Source of the DNA: JBEKHI01 sp050012355
Lineage (GTDB): Bacteria > Actinomycetota > Actinomycetes > Streptosporangiales > Streptosporangiaceae
Reading direction: 5' to 3'
Length of the DNA: 22,563 nucleotides
NCBI GenBank assembly: GCA_050012355.1
Contig: JBEKHI010000094.1
Span: forward strand, 1 to 22,563
Shown: positions 1 to 7,087 of the stretch, in pieces
How the letters are laid out: each line of letters begins with the position of its first letter
Numbering within the stretch: position 1 is the first letter of the stretch
The notes under the pieces: model-generated
The model's database searches: none
What the model saw: the letters and a program-made list of their open reading frames with translations, nothing else
Told to the model about the DNA's origin: nothing
Made by a program: the position numbers and the translations under genes

Positions 1-1624
1 TGTTGCCTGACGCTGCCCCGGCGGGCAGGAACACCCCGAACAGCCCGCGGTCCGGGATCGTGCCGCCGCTGGTGACGGCGAGCCGCTGCGCTCCCGGGCG
101 GCCGGCGATCGTGCCGTTCACCCGGTCCCAGATGATTCGCGGCCGCAGCCCGGCGAACTCCTCGCTCGGGTACCGGCCAGACAGCATGTCGAGCACCGCT
201 TCGAGCACCGGCCGGGTCAGCCCGCCGAACGGCGCCGCTCGCCGGAGCGTCCGCTCGAGCTCGTCGACCGGCCAGGTATCCATCGCGGCCATCGCGACGA
301 TCTGCTGGGCCAGCACGTCCAGCGGGTTGCGCGGGACGCTCAGCTCCTCGATGGCGCCGCCGCGCATCCGGTCGGTGACCACCGCGGCCTGCACCAGGTC
401 CCCCTGGTATTTGGGGAAGACGATGCCGCGGGAGACGTCCCCCACGTTGTGCCCGGCCCGGCCGACGCGCTGCAGGCCGCTGGCCACGCTTGGCGGGGAC
501 TCGACCTGCACGACGAGGTCGACCGCGCCCATGTCGATGCCGAGCTCCAGGCTGGAGGTCGCCACCACCGCGGGCAGCCTGCCCGCCTTGAGCGCTTCCT
601 CGATCTCGCTTCGCTCGGCGCGTGACACGCTGCCATGGTGCGCCCGCGCCACGATGGTGTCCTCATCGCCGCTGCGCTCTCCGGCCAGCTCGTTCAGCCG
701 CCCGCACAGCCGCTCGGCGAGGCGCCGCGAGTTAGCGAACACGATCGTCGACCGGTGCTCCTGGATCAGGTCGAGCACCTTCTCCTCGACGTGCGGCCAG
801 ATGGACCGCTGAGCGACCGGATCGTCGTCCTCGCCGCTTCCCCCTGCCCCGCTGCCGGCCGCACCGCTCCCCGCCATGCCGGACAAATCCGACATGTCCT
901 CCACGGGTACGATGATCCGCAGGTCCAGTTGCTTGACGCTGCGCGGCTGCACCGCGGTGACCGGCCGCCCGCCGCCCAGGAAGCCCGCGACCGCGTCCAC
1001 CGGGCGCACAGTAGCCGACAGCCCGACCCGCTGGGCGGGCGTGTCCGTGAGCGCGTCCAGCCGCTCCAGCGAGAGAGCCAGGTGCGCGCCGCGCTTATTG
1101 CCGGCGACCGCGTGTACCTCGTCCACGATCACCGTGCTCACCGCGCGCAGGGTTTCCCGCGCCTTGGAAGTGAGCAGCAGGAACAGCGACTCCGGCGTGG
1201 TGATCAGGATGTCCGGCGGCTTGGAAAGCAGCGCCCGGCGCTCGTCGGCGGCGGTGTCGCCAGTGCGGACCGCCACCCGGATGTCCGGCTCGGGCAGCCC
1301 GAGCCGCCGGGCGGCCTGGGTAATGCCGGTGAGCGGGGAGCGCAGGTTCCGCTCGATGTCGACCGCCAGCGCCTTCAGCGGTGAGACATAGAGCACCCTG
1401 GTCCGGCCGTTCTTATCCGGCGGCGGCGGCGCGGCTGCTAGCTGGTCGATCGCCCACAAGAACGCGGCCAGCGTCTTGCCGGATCCGGTCGGCGCGACGA
1501 CGAGGGTGTCCTCTCCCTTCCCGATCGCCTGCCACGCCTGGGCCTGGGCGGCCGTGGGCTCGGCGAACGCCCCTTCGAACCACGCCCTGGTCGAGGGGGA
1601 AAATCCCTCCGGCAAGCTTTCCAT
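1..1624 (-). CDS. lhr: Lhr-family ATP-dependent DNA helicase, N-terminal part (runs off the window)
   Basis: A superfamily 2 helicase of the Lhr (large helicase-related) type, DNA repair enzymes of about 1,500 residues. About 541 codons are visible, and the 3' end lies left of base 1. Reading the complement from the ATG at 1624-1622 gives Walker A APTGSGKT (residues 44-51), motif Ia SPLKAL, TTPESL, motif II DEVH (168-171), motif III SAT, then the second RecA lobe with AHHGSVSR, ATSSLELGIDMG and QRVGRAGH. AHHGSVSR followed by the SLELGID motif is characteristic of the Lhr core. A Gly/Ser-rich, then acidic, linker separates the two lobes (about bases 790-880). An in-frame stop lies upstream of the ATG and no other start is available. 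The ribosome site is poor: GGAG is only 2 nt from the ATG. The gene begins 42 nt after the stop of the septum-formation-like gene on the same strand, so the two are probably co-transcribed. Confidence 0.9.
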   Translation of the reverse strand, partial: MESLPEGFSPSTRAWFEGAFAEPTAAQAQAWQAIGKGEDTLVVAPTGSGKTLAAFLWAIDQLAAAPPPPDKNGRTRVLYVSPLKALAVDIERNLRSPLTGITQAARRLGLPEPDIRVAVRTGDTAADERRALLSKPPDILITTPESLFLLLTSKARETLRAVSTVIVDEVHAVAGNKRGAHLALSLERLDALTDTPAQRVGLSATVRPVDAVAGFLGGGRPVTAVQPRSVKQLDLRIIVPVEDMSDLSGMAGSGAAGSGAGGSGEDDDPVAQRSIWPHVEEKVLDLIQEHRSTIVFANSRRLAERLCGRLNELAGERSGDEDTIVARAHHGSVSRAERSEIEEALKAGRLPAVVATSSLELGIDMGAVDLVVQVESPPSVASGLQRVGRAGHNVGDVSRGIVFPKYQGDLVQAAVVTDRMRGGAIEELSVPRNPLDVLAQQIVAMAAMDTWPVDELERTLRRAAPFGGLTRPVLEAVLDMLSGRYPSEEFAGLRPRIIWDRVNGTIAGRPGAQRLAVTSGGTIPDRGLFGVFLPAGAASGN

Positions 1625-1666
1625 TACTCCATAGTGCCTCGCGGCACCGACATTCCTGGCCGGGGG

Positions 1667-2530
1667 CTACTTCCTGATGGATCCCGAAATCGAGCCGGAG
1701 TCGAAGCTGGCCTCGCAGATCACGGTGCGCTCCCCGGCGGTCCAGGCGTGCTGGTTCGGGTACACGTACTCGTTGGAGAAGCCGATGTCGGTGTACTGCG
1801 GGTTCACGTAGGCGGCAAGCTGGGTGGCGCAGCCAGAGACCACCATCCGCTGCACGGCCGCGGCCCCCGGGTACGTGCTCCCGGTGAGAGTCAGCCTGCC
1901 GTAGACCTCGGCGTTGTGTGAGGAGGAGCAGGACACGATGGAGTATGAACCGTCGTTACTCAAATTAAGGCAGTCGCCGGGACTCAAGCTATAAGCGGCG
2001 GACGCCTTGTACTCCATGTGGACCCGGGGCGAGAAACCGTGGGTGAAGTAGATGAGCGCCGCGGCGGCGGCGCCGATGAGCACCCAGATCCACGCGGCGT
2101 AGATGCCGGCCAGCGCCATACCGTAGCCTCGGCGGCCGGTTCTTCGTATGACGGCCAGCGCCGCGATGCCGAAGACGAGGGCCAGCGGCAGCAACGCGAG
2201 CAGTCCGGACACCAGTGCGGCGACCGCGAGCTTGCTCAGCGGCTGCTGTTCGTAGTCCCAGTCGTCGTATTCCTCGTCCGTGTAGGGCTCGTCGGGGTAC
2301 GGCGGCTCGCCGTCTTCATACTCGGACGTCTCAGCTTCGGGGTCCCGCTCCCCGGAATCCTCCTGCGCTCCGGGATCCGGGACGTCCGGCTCCCGTGCGT
2401 CGGGAACCGGCGCCTCATCGAGGGGCGTCGCTGGTTGCCGGGATGCCTCCTCTGGGGCCGTGTCGTCGACAGCGGCTGGTGCCTCGCCATCCGGCATCGC
2501 GGCTGGCTGGGTGGCCCCTGTTGTGGACAT
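1667..2530 (-). CDS. DUF4190 / septum-formation-domain membrane protein
   Basis: A 287-residue membrane protein with three parts. Residues 1-97 are Pro/Glu/Asp-rich and probably disordered, ending in a dense acidic stretch with Tyr and Trp. Two hydrophobic segments follow (about 102-128 and 138-162) with a short basic loop containing RRTGRRGYG, the DUF4190 arrangement. The C-terminal domain has four cysteines (187, 201, 234, 272) and the motif SSSHNAEVYG, resembling the actinobacterial 'septum formation' domain (PF13845-like), probably outside the membrane with paired disulfides. The ATG at 2530 was chosen because AGGAG lies 5 nt upstream; a TTG-initiated frame extends to 2578 but has no ribosome site. 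The family name comes from association with septation genes; no biochemical role is established here. The downstream helicase is probably in the same transcript. Confidence 0.8.
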   Translation of the reverse strand: MSTTGATQPAAMPDGEAPAAVDDTAPEEASRQPATPLDEAPVPDAREPDVPDPGAQEDSGERDPEAETSEYEDGEPPYPDEPYTDEEYDDWDYEQQPLSKLAVAALVSGLLALLPLALVFGIAALAVIRRTGRRGYGMALAGIYAAWIWVLIGAAAAALIYFTHGFSPRVHMEYKASAAYSLSPGDCLNLSNDGSYSIVSCSSSHNAEVYGRLTLTGSTYPGAAAVQRMVVSGCATQLAAYVNPQYTDIGFSNEYVYPNQHAWTAGERTVICEASFDSGSISGSIRK

Positions 2531-2675
2531 CCCTGCTCCTGATCTAGACGGACCGGAACCCCGCCCGGCTCGTGTCAATGTTCCCTGTTTGGTGTAACGC
2601 CATTCACGCCGTAAATGTCACCATTGTTGCGGCATGAGCTGAGCCTCGGCTGCATGGCCCCTCAGTCCTGGCAAG

Positions 2676-2681
2676 TACGCT
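2676..2681 (+). promoter_or_regulatory. Candidate -10 box of a leaderless transcript for the DUF3046 gene
   Basis: TACGCT fits the actinobacterial TANNNT -10 pattern. Exactly seven bases separate it from the GTG at 2689, the spacing expected when transcription starts at the first base of the start codon. No convincing -35 box was seen. This supports 2689 over the in-frame GTG at 2683. Confidence 0.4.
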
Positions 2682-2688
2682 GGTGAGG

Positions 2689-2883
2689 GTGCGGATGACG
2701 ATGTTCTGGGACCGGATGCGCGCGTTCTTCGGCGAGAGCTACGCCGACAGCGTCGCGAAGGACCAGGTGATCGCTGACCTCGGCGACCGTACGGTCAACC
2801 GGGCGCTCGCGGACGGGATGGACGCGAAGACTGTCTGGCGAGCCGTCTGCGACGCCTTCAACGTTCCGGACTCACTGCGTTAA
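2689..2883 (+). CDS. DUF3046 family protein
   Basis: A 64-residue protein of the DUF3046 family, which in actinomycetes is commonly found beside recA; its function is unknown. The sequence from this start reads MRMTMFWDRMRAFFGESYA, followed by SVAKD, DLGDRTVNRAL, DAKTVWRAVCDAF and VP. This follows the family pattern of an N-terminal MRxTxFW box, a central GGRTV-like turn and a C-terminal VWRAVC helix. Four start codons lie close together (GTG 2683, GTG 2689, ATG 2695, ATG 2701). The GTG at 2689 was chosen because it gives the family N-terminus and sits 7 nt after a TANNNT box. ATG 2695 is the main alternative, with AGG 6-7 nt upstream. The gene ends 16 nt before the next one. Confidence 0.82.
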   Translation: MRMTMFWDRMRAFFGESYADSVAKDQVIADLGDRTVNRALADGMDAKTVWRAVCDAFNVPDSLR

Positions 2884-2899
2884 CCGGCTCATAGGTAAG

Positions 2900-4033
2900 G
2901 TGCGTCACGTGAGATCTTGGAGCGATTTCCGCGCAGCCCGTCCCGCCGCCCACGTGATCCACCTCGACTCGGCCGCCGCCGGGCGAAGCTCCGTCGGCAC
3001 GCTGCGGGCCGTCGCCGAGCACGCCGAGCTTGAAGCGGAGACCGGCGCGTACGTCGCACAAGATCTGGCCAGCGGGCTGATCGGCGACGGCCGCGCCCGG
3101 CTGGCCGGACTGCTCGGCGTCGAGCCAGCCGGTCTCATCTTCACCGAGAGCGCGACCTCCGCGATGGCGACGCTGCTATCGGTGTGGCCGCTGGCCGAAG
3201 GGGACACCGTGGCGGTCGTGCCCAGCGAGTGGGGGCCCAACCTGGCCGCCTTCACCCACCGGGGCCTGCGCATCCACGAGCTTCCCGTGACCGACGGCGG
3301 GACGATCGACATCGCCGCGCTCGGCAAGCTGCTGGCGGACGCGCCGCCGGCTGCCGTCCACCTGACGCAGGTGGCCTCGCACCGGCCGCTGGTCCAGCCG
3401 GTCGCGGCTGTCGCCGAGATCTGCCGCGCGGCGGGCGTGCCGCTCTGGGTGGATGCGGCGCAGGCACTCGGTCACGTGGACACCGCCTCTGGCGCGGACG
3501 CGATCTACGCGCCCAGCCGGAAATGGCTGACCGGTCCGCGCGGGGTCGGCATGCTGGCGGTCAACCGTCGGTGGTGGGACAAGCTGCTGATCGTCCCGCC
3601 GCGGCTGACAGAAAGCGTGGCGGACGTGCCGCCCTTGAGGCCACTGGAATTCCGGGAAGCGCACGCCGCGGGCTGGGTCGGCTTGGCGCAGGCGGTCAGC
3701 GAATTCCTCGACGCCGGGCCAGAGGCCGTCTGGGCGCGGCTCGCGGCGGTCGGCGCGCTGACCCGCGGCATGCTTGGCGACCTGCCTGGCTGGGAGGTCG
3801 TCGGCGAGATATCAGCGCCCTCGGCGATCACCGCGCTGCGGCCCACCGACGGTCAGGATGTCGCCACGGTGCGCGCCCGCCTGCTCGCCGAGCACCGCAT
3901 CGTCACCACCGCCGCCCAGCCGTACCGCGCCCCCGGCGAGATGAAGTCGACCTACCTGCGGGTATCCCCGCACGTCGACTGCACCGAACAGGACCTGAAC
4001 CAACTGCACGCCGCCCTCCGCGCCCTAACCTAA
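2900..4033 (+). CDS. egtE: EgtE-like PLP-dependent enzyme (class V aminotransferase fold)
   Basis: A fold-type I, PLP-dependent enzyme of the class V aminotransferase/cysteine desulfurase superfamily. It most resembles EgtE, the hercynylcysteine sulfoxide lyase that makes ergothioneine. The evidence is the N-terminal HLDSAA and EAETGAYVA boxes, SEWGPNLAAF, LTQVASHRPLVQP, the PLP-contacting Asp185 in LWVDAAQALGHV, the Schiff-base Lys208 in YAPSRKWLTGPRGVGML, and the C-terminal ALRPTDGQDV, RIVTTA and LRVSPHVDCT boxes. The length (377 aa) is normal. GTG 2900 is used; GTG 2909 (374 aa) is equally plausible because AAGG lies 8 nt upstream of it. No egtA, egtB, egtC or egtD is in the window, so assignment to ergothioneine rests on sequence pattern alone; a related desulfurase-like activity is possible. 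It follows DUF3046 by 16 nt, probably in one transcript. Confidence 0.72.
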   Translation: MRHVRSWSDFRAARPAAHVIHLDSAAAGRSSVGTLRAVAEHAELEAETGAYVAQDLASGLIGDGRARLAGLLGVEPAGLIFTESATSAMATLLSVWPLAEGDTVAVVPSEWGPNLAAFTHRGLRIHELPVTDGGTIDIAALGKLLADAPPAAVHLTQVASHRPLVQPVAAVAEICRAAGVPLWVDAAQALGHVDTASGADAIYAPSRKWLTGPRGVGMLAVNRRWWDKLLIVPPRLTESVADVPPLRPLEFREAHAAGWVGLAQAVSEFLDAGPEAVWARLAAVGALTRGMLGDLPGWEVVGEISAPSAITALRPTDGQDVATVRARLLAEHRIVTTAAQPYRAPGEMKSTYLRVSPHVDCTEQDLNQLHAALRALT

Positions 4034-4064
4034 CCCCCGCCGTCCCGAACCCGGGCCGGATGCG

Positions 4065-4122
4065 GTGCCTTCGATGGCCCATCGCTGGGCCTACAGCGCC
4101 AGCGATGGGCCATCGAAGGCAC
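4065..4122. repeat. Perfect 24-bp inverted repeat in a convergent gap; probable bidirectional terminator and dispersed palindromic element
   Basis: The left arm (4065-4088) and right arm (4099-4122) are exact reverse complements over 24 bp, separated by a 10-base loop (4089-4098). Each arm also holds a 13-bp odd palindrome, CGATGGSCCATCG. The element sits between two convergent stop codons (4033 plus, 4128 minus), where a shared terminator is expected. There is no U-tract on either side, as is common for actinobacterial terminators. A related element lies at 22268-22319. Confidence 0.8.
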
Positions 4123-4127
4123 TGGCG

Positions 4128-4925
4128 CTAGTGTGCGGGGGCATGGCTTAGCAGGAAGCTGCACAGGGCCTGGTTGAATCCGGCCTCGGCCTCGAGGTTA
4201 GGCAGGTGCCCGACGCCGACGAAGACCGTCGGCTCGGGCCGTCGCAGACAGGACACGATCTCGTCGGTGACCGCCCGGGTGGACCAGGGATCCGCCGAGC
4301 CAGCGCAGACGAACGCGGGAATGTCGAGAGCTGCCAGCAGCGGCCGGTAGTCCGGCCGCACCGCCCGGCCGCGCAGGGCAGCGGCCGCACCGGCGGCCGG
4401 TGCCGAGGACATCATGGCGTCGACGCGGGCGCGGATGGCTGGCGGGCACGAGGGGCCGTACAAACCGGTCTGCATGTAGTCCACCAGGACGCTCATGCCG
4501 TCGCGTTCGGTCGCGTCGGCCCGGTCGCGCCGGGTCTGGCTTTCCTTCGGCGTCACGGGCTCGGCGGTGGTCGCCACCAGGCCGAGCGCCCAGCAGCGCT
4601 CCGGCCACGACGTCGCTAGCTCCATCGCGACCAGTCCGCCCATGCTGAGGCCGACGACCGCCGCCTGGGCGATTCCCAGGTCGTCGAGCAACCCGATGAG
4701 GTCCGAGGCGTACTCGCGCATGGTCACCCGGTGGGGCGTGACCGGGCTCTGACCGAATCCGCGCAGGTCCGGCGCCAGCACACGAAAGTCATCCCGCAGC
4801 GCGGTCAGCTGCGGGCTCCACAGGGTCCGGTCGAACGGATGCCCGTGGATCAGCAGCACGCAGTCGCCGTTGCCGATGTCGTCGTAGGCCAGCCTCATGG
4901 TGATTAACCTAGTCACTGAGAGCAT
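4128..4925 (-). CDS. Alpha/beta hydrolase
   Basis: A 265-residue alpha/beta-hydrolase-fold protein. The order is the first strand MRLAYDDIGNG, the oxyanion-hole box HGHPFD, the nucleophile elbow GLSMGG (Ser94), the acid Asp212 in CAGSADPWS, and His240 in GVGHLPNLE, so the Ser-Asp-His triad is complete. It looks like the small esterase/enol-lactonase/C-C hydrolase type; the substrate cannot be told. Several in-frame starts exist. ATG 4925 is used because GAGG lies 7 nt upstream. ATG 4898 would begin directly at the first strand, and ATG 4973 would give 281 residues with no ribosome site. The gene diverges from recA, and the LexA-like box at 4976-4991 lies just upstream, so it could respond to the same signal, which is only an inference. 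Confidence 0.85.
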   Translation of the reverse strand: MLSVTRLITMRLAYDDIGNGDCVLLIHGHPFDRTLWSPQLTALRDDFRVLAPDLRGFGQSPVTPHRVTMREYASDLIGLLDDLGIAQAAVVGLSMGGLVAMELATSWPERCWALGLVATTAEPVTPKESQTRRDRADATERDGMSVLVDYMQTGLYGPSCPPAIRARVDAMMSSAPAAGAAAALRGRAVRPDYRPLLAALDIPAFVCAGSADPWSTRAVTDEIVSCLRRPEPTVFVGVGHLPNLEAEAGFNQALCSFLLSHAPAH

Positions 4926-4975
4926 CGTCCCGCCTCGGATATTTTGCGCGGCCAAACGGCGTGTCTTGCTCATGA

Positions 4976-4991
4976 TCGAATAACCGTTCCC
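4976..4991 (+). promoter_or_regulatory. Degenerate LexA-like (SOS) box upstream of recA
   Basis: TCGAATAACCGTTCCC matches the actinobacterial/Gram-positive SOS pattern TCGAAC-N4-GTTCGA at nine of twelve specified positions, with the correct 4-base spacer. A TATAGT hexamer, a good -10 box, follows at 4993-4998. The box lies about 230 bp upstream of recA and between the divergent hydrolase and recA. The right half is weak, so LexA binding is plausible but not secure. Confidence 0.45.
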
Positions 4992-5104
4992 CTATAGTGG
5001 GTGACAGGTGCCGCGGGGTCGGCGGCGCGCGACGGCTGAGGGTGGCCATGAGGGCTAGCACAGTTGACTCGCGTTTCCGCAGGCCAAGCAGGTGCCCCCG
5101 CAGA

Positions 5105-5127
5105 ATGTCAGTGGTGCCGCGTAGCGT
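5105..5127 (+). promoter_or_regulatory. RecA-independent DNA-damage promoter motif (PafBC type) of recA
   Basis: The sequence reads aTGTCAGTG (5105-5113), eight bases, then TAGCGT (5122-5127). This fits the mycobacterial RecA-NDp consensus tTGTCRgtg-N8-TAnnnT with the exact spacer and a single mismatch at the weak first base. In mycobacteria that motif drives LexA/RecA-independent induction through PafBC. The hexamer serves as the -10 box, so the recA leader would be about 90 nt. The position, upstream of recA on the coding strand, supports the call. Confidence 0.7.
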
Positions 5128-5222
5128 GTGCGGTGATGGTCGCGGACGGGGGCGTCAGCGGCCGGAGAACTTACCACTAAGCGGGCGGCGAAGAGCCCCC
5201 GTCAACCCGGCAGGGAGTCCTC

Positions 5223-6353
5223 ATGGCAGCAAACAGCAGGCCGACCCCGGACAGGGCAGGCGACAAAGAGAAGTCACTCGAGGCCGCGCTCCTCCAGATC
5301 GAGCGGCAGTTCGGCAAGGGCTCGGTCATGCGCCTCGGTGATGAGGCCCGGGTCCCGATCGAGGTGATCCCGACGGGTTCGATCGCCCTCGACGTGGCGC
5401 TCGGCATCGGCGGCTACCCCCGCGGCCGCATCGTCGAGGTATACGGACCGGAGAGCAGCGGTAAGACGACCGTCGCGCTGCACGCGGTCGCGAACGCGCA
5501 GAAGGCGGGTGGCATCGCGGCGTTCATCGACGCGGAGCACGCGCTCGACCCCGAATACGCGAAGAAGCTCGGCGTCGACACCGACGGGCTGCTCGTCTCC
5601 CAGCCCGACACCGGTGAGCAGGCGCTCGAGATCGTGGACATGCTGGTCCGGTCCGGTGCCATCGACATCATCGTCGTCGACTCGGTCGCCGCGCTCGTCC
5701 CGAAGGCGGAGATCGAGGGCGAGATGGGCGACAGTCACGTCGGTCTCCAGGCCCGCCTCATGTCGCAGGCCCTCCGAAAGATCACCGGCGCGCTGAGCCA
5801 GACGAAGACCACCGCGATCTTCATCAACCAGCTTCGCGAAAAGATCGGCGTCATGTTCGGAAGTCCCGAGACCACTACCGGTGGTAAGGCGCTGAAGTTC
5901 TACGCGTCGGTCCGGCTGGACATCCGGCGGATCGAGACGCTGAAGGACGGGACCGAGGCGGTCGGCAGCCGGACGCGGATCAAGGTCGTCAAGAACAAGA
6001 TGTCACCGCCGTTCAAGGTCGCGGAGCTGGACATGCTCTACGGGATCGGCATCAGCCGTGAAGGCGGTCTTATCGACCTCGGTGTCGAGCAGGGATTCGT
6101 GCGCAAGGCGGGCGCCTGGTACACCTACGAGGGCGACCAGCTCGGGCAGGGCAAGGAGAACGCCCGCACGTTCCTCAAGGACAACCTCGACGTGGCCAAC
6201 GAGATCGAGAAGAAGATCAAGGAGAAGCTCGGCGTCGGCCCGCGGGTTGACGCGGACGCCACCGCGGGGCCGGGCGGAGCGGCGGGCGACGCCGCCGCAC
6301 CGGTACCGGCGCCGACCGGTAAGGCTGCCGCCAAGGCCGCCGCCGCCGTTTGA
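5223..6353 (+). CDS. recA: Recombinase A
   Basis: RecA, the ATP-dependent strand-exchange protein of homologous recombination and the co-protease for LexA cleavage. The 376 residues contain Walker A GPESSGKTT (75-83), Walker B IIVVDSVAAL, the L1 region around GEMGDSHVGLQARLMSQALRK, the L2 region INQLREKIGVMFGSPETTTGG and the C-terminal WYTYEG and QGKENAR boxes. There is no intein or frameshift. The C-terminal tail after about residue 345 is Ala/Pro/Gly-rich and ends in Lys/Ala repeats, unlike the acidic tail of enterobacterial RecA. The ATG is preceded by AGGGAG with a 5-nt spacer. recX follows on the same strand. Control elements are listed at 4976-4991 and 5105-5127. Confidence 0.98.
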   Translation: MAANSRPTPDRAGDKEKSLEAALLQIERQFGKGSVMRLGDEARVPIEVIPTGSIALDVALGIGGYPRGRIVEVYGPESSGKTTVALHAVANAQKAGGIAAFIDAEHALDPEYAKKLGVDTDGLLVSQPDTGEQALEIVDMLVRSGAIDIIVVDSVAALVPKAEIEGEMGDSHVGLQARLMSQALRKITGALSQTKTTAIFINQLREKIGVMFGSPETTTGGKALKFYASVRLDIRRIETLKDGTEAVGSRTRIKVVKNKMSPPFKVAELDMLYGIGISREGGLIDLGVEQGFVRKAGAWYTYEGDQLGQGKENARTFLKDNLDVANEIEKKIKEKLGVGPRVDADATAGPGGAAGDAAAPVPAPTGKAAAKAAAAV

Positions 6354-6408
6354 CGGGCGCAAGAGTGTGACCGGGTCGGGGAACGGGAACACGGCTGGGC
6401 CGCGGAGT

Positions 6409-6942
6409 ATGGCCGAGCGCGGCCCTGCGAGCGAGTCCGAGATTAGTCCGGCGGCGCGGGCGCGGCAGGAGTGTTACCGCCTGCTGACGCTCGCGCCCCG
6501 GACCCGGGCGCAGCTCGCTGATGCGCTCGCCAAGCGCGGCATACCGGAAGATGTCGCCGATGATGTGCTGGCCAAATTCACCGACGCCGGGCTGATCGAC
6601 GACGCCGCGTTCGCGAAGGCGTGGGTCGAGTCACGCCATCAGGGCCGGGGACTGGCGAGCAGGGCGCTGCGCGCGGAGCTGAAGAACCGGGGCGTGGCCA
6701 CCGATGACATCCAGGACGCACTTGAGGAACTGGACGCGGGCTCGGAGGCCGAGACCGCGCGGCGGCTCGTCGACCGCAAGCTGGCGAGTATGACGAATCT
6801 TTCACCAGAGGCCAAGACCCGCCGTCTGGCCGGCCTGCTGGCTCGCAAGGGATACCCACCGGGACTCGCGTTCCGCGTGGTGCGAGAGGCGATGGAGGCC
6901 GAGGGGCTAGACGTGGTGACTGACGACGTTCTGTCCGATTAG
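6409..6942 (+). CDS. recX: Regulatory protein RecX
   Basis: RecX modulates RecA by binding the filament and limiting its extension. The protein is about 177 residues and has the family's helical repeats: ARARQECYRLLTLAPRTRAQL, ALAKRGIPEDVADDVL, GLIDDAAFAKAWVESR, GRGLASRALRAELKNRG and the C-terminal RRLAGLLARKGYPPGLAFRVV. The start is uncertain. ATG 6409 is used; an in-frame GTG at 6367 would add 14 residues and bring the gene to 13 nt after the recA stop. Neither has a well-spaced ribosome site. The position directly after recA is the standard actinobacterial arrangement and implies co-transcription. Confidence 0.93.
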   Translation: MAERGPASESEISPAARARQECYRLLTLAPRTRAQLADALAKRGIPEDVADDVLAKFTDAGLIDDAAFAKAWVESRHQGRGLASRALRAELKNRGVATDDIQDALEELDAGSEAETARRLVDRKLASMTNLSPEAKTRRLAGLLARKGYPPGLAFRVVREAMEAEGLDVVTDDVLSD

Positions 6943-6963
6943 CCCAGTTCAGTGCGGCATGCC

Positions 6964-6982
6964 TTGATAAAGCTGTTATCAA
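6964..6982. promoter_or_regulatory. AT-rich inverted repeat between recX and rny (possible operator)
   Basis: TTGATAA and TTATCAA form perfect 7-bp arms around the 5-base spacer agctg. The sequence is AT-rich in a GC-rich genome and lies 106 bp upstream of the rny start, so it may be a dimeric regulator's operator. It is a poor terminator (short A/T stem, no U-tract). Confidence 0.35.
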
Positions 6983-7023
6983 CGCTTAACCTTTCTGTGG
7001 CGAGGTGTTTTCCAGGCATAACC

Positions 7024-7052
7024 GGGACATATGTCTCTAAGTGCCCTATAGA
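7024..7052 (+). promoter_or_regulatory. Candidate promoter of rny
   Basis: GGGACA (7024-7029) and TATAGA (7047-7052) are separated by 17 bases and resemble a sigma-70-type promoter. A perfect 10-bp palindrome, GACATATGTC (7026-7035), overlaps the -35 element. The predicted leader would be about 30 nt. This suggests that rny has its own promoter in addition to any read-through from recA-recX. Confidence 0.4.
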
Positions 7053-7087
7053 CACCGGTCTGGGACGTCGCGCGGAAAGGGGTGGCC

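Noticed and set aside
2531..2578. Longer start (TTG 2578) for the septum-formation-like protein
   Set aside because: No ribosome site. The bases TTGACA there look more like a promoter element, although no properly spaced -10 box follows. ATG 2530 has AGGAG at 5 nt.
6058..6366. N-terminal extension of RecX overlapping the 3' end of recA
   Set aside because: The extension is Arg/Pro/Ser-rich out-of-frame translation of recA; RecX homology starts after 6420.
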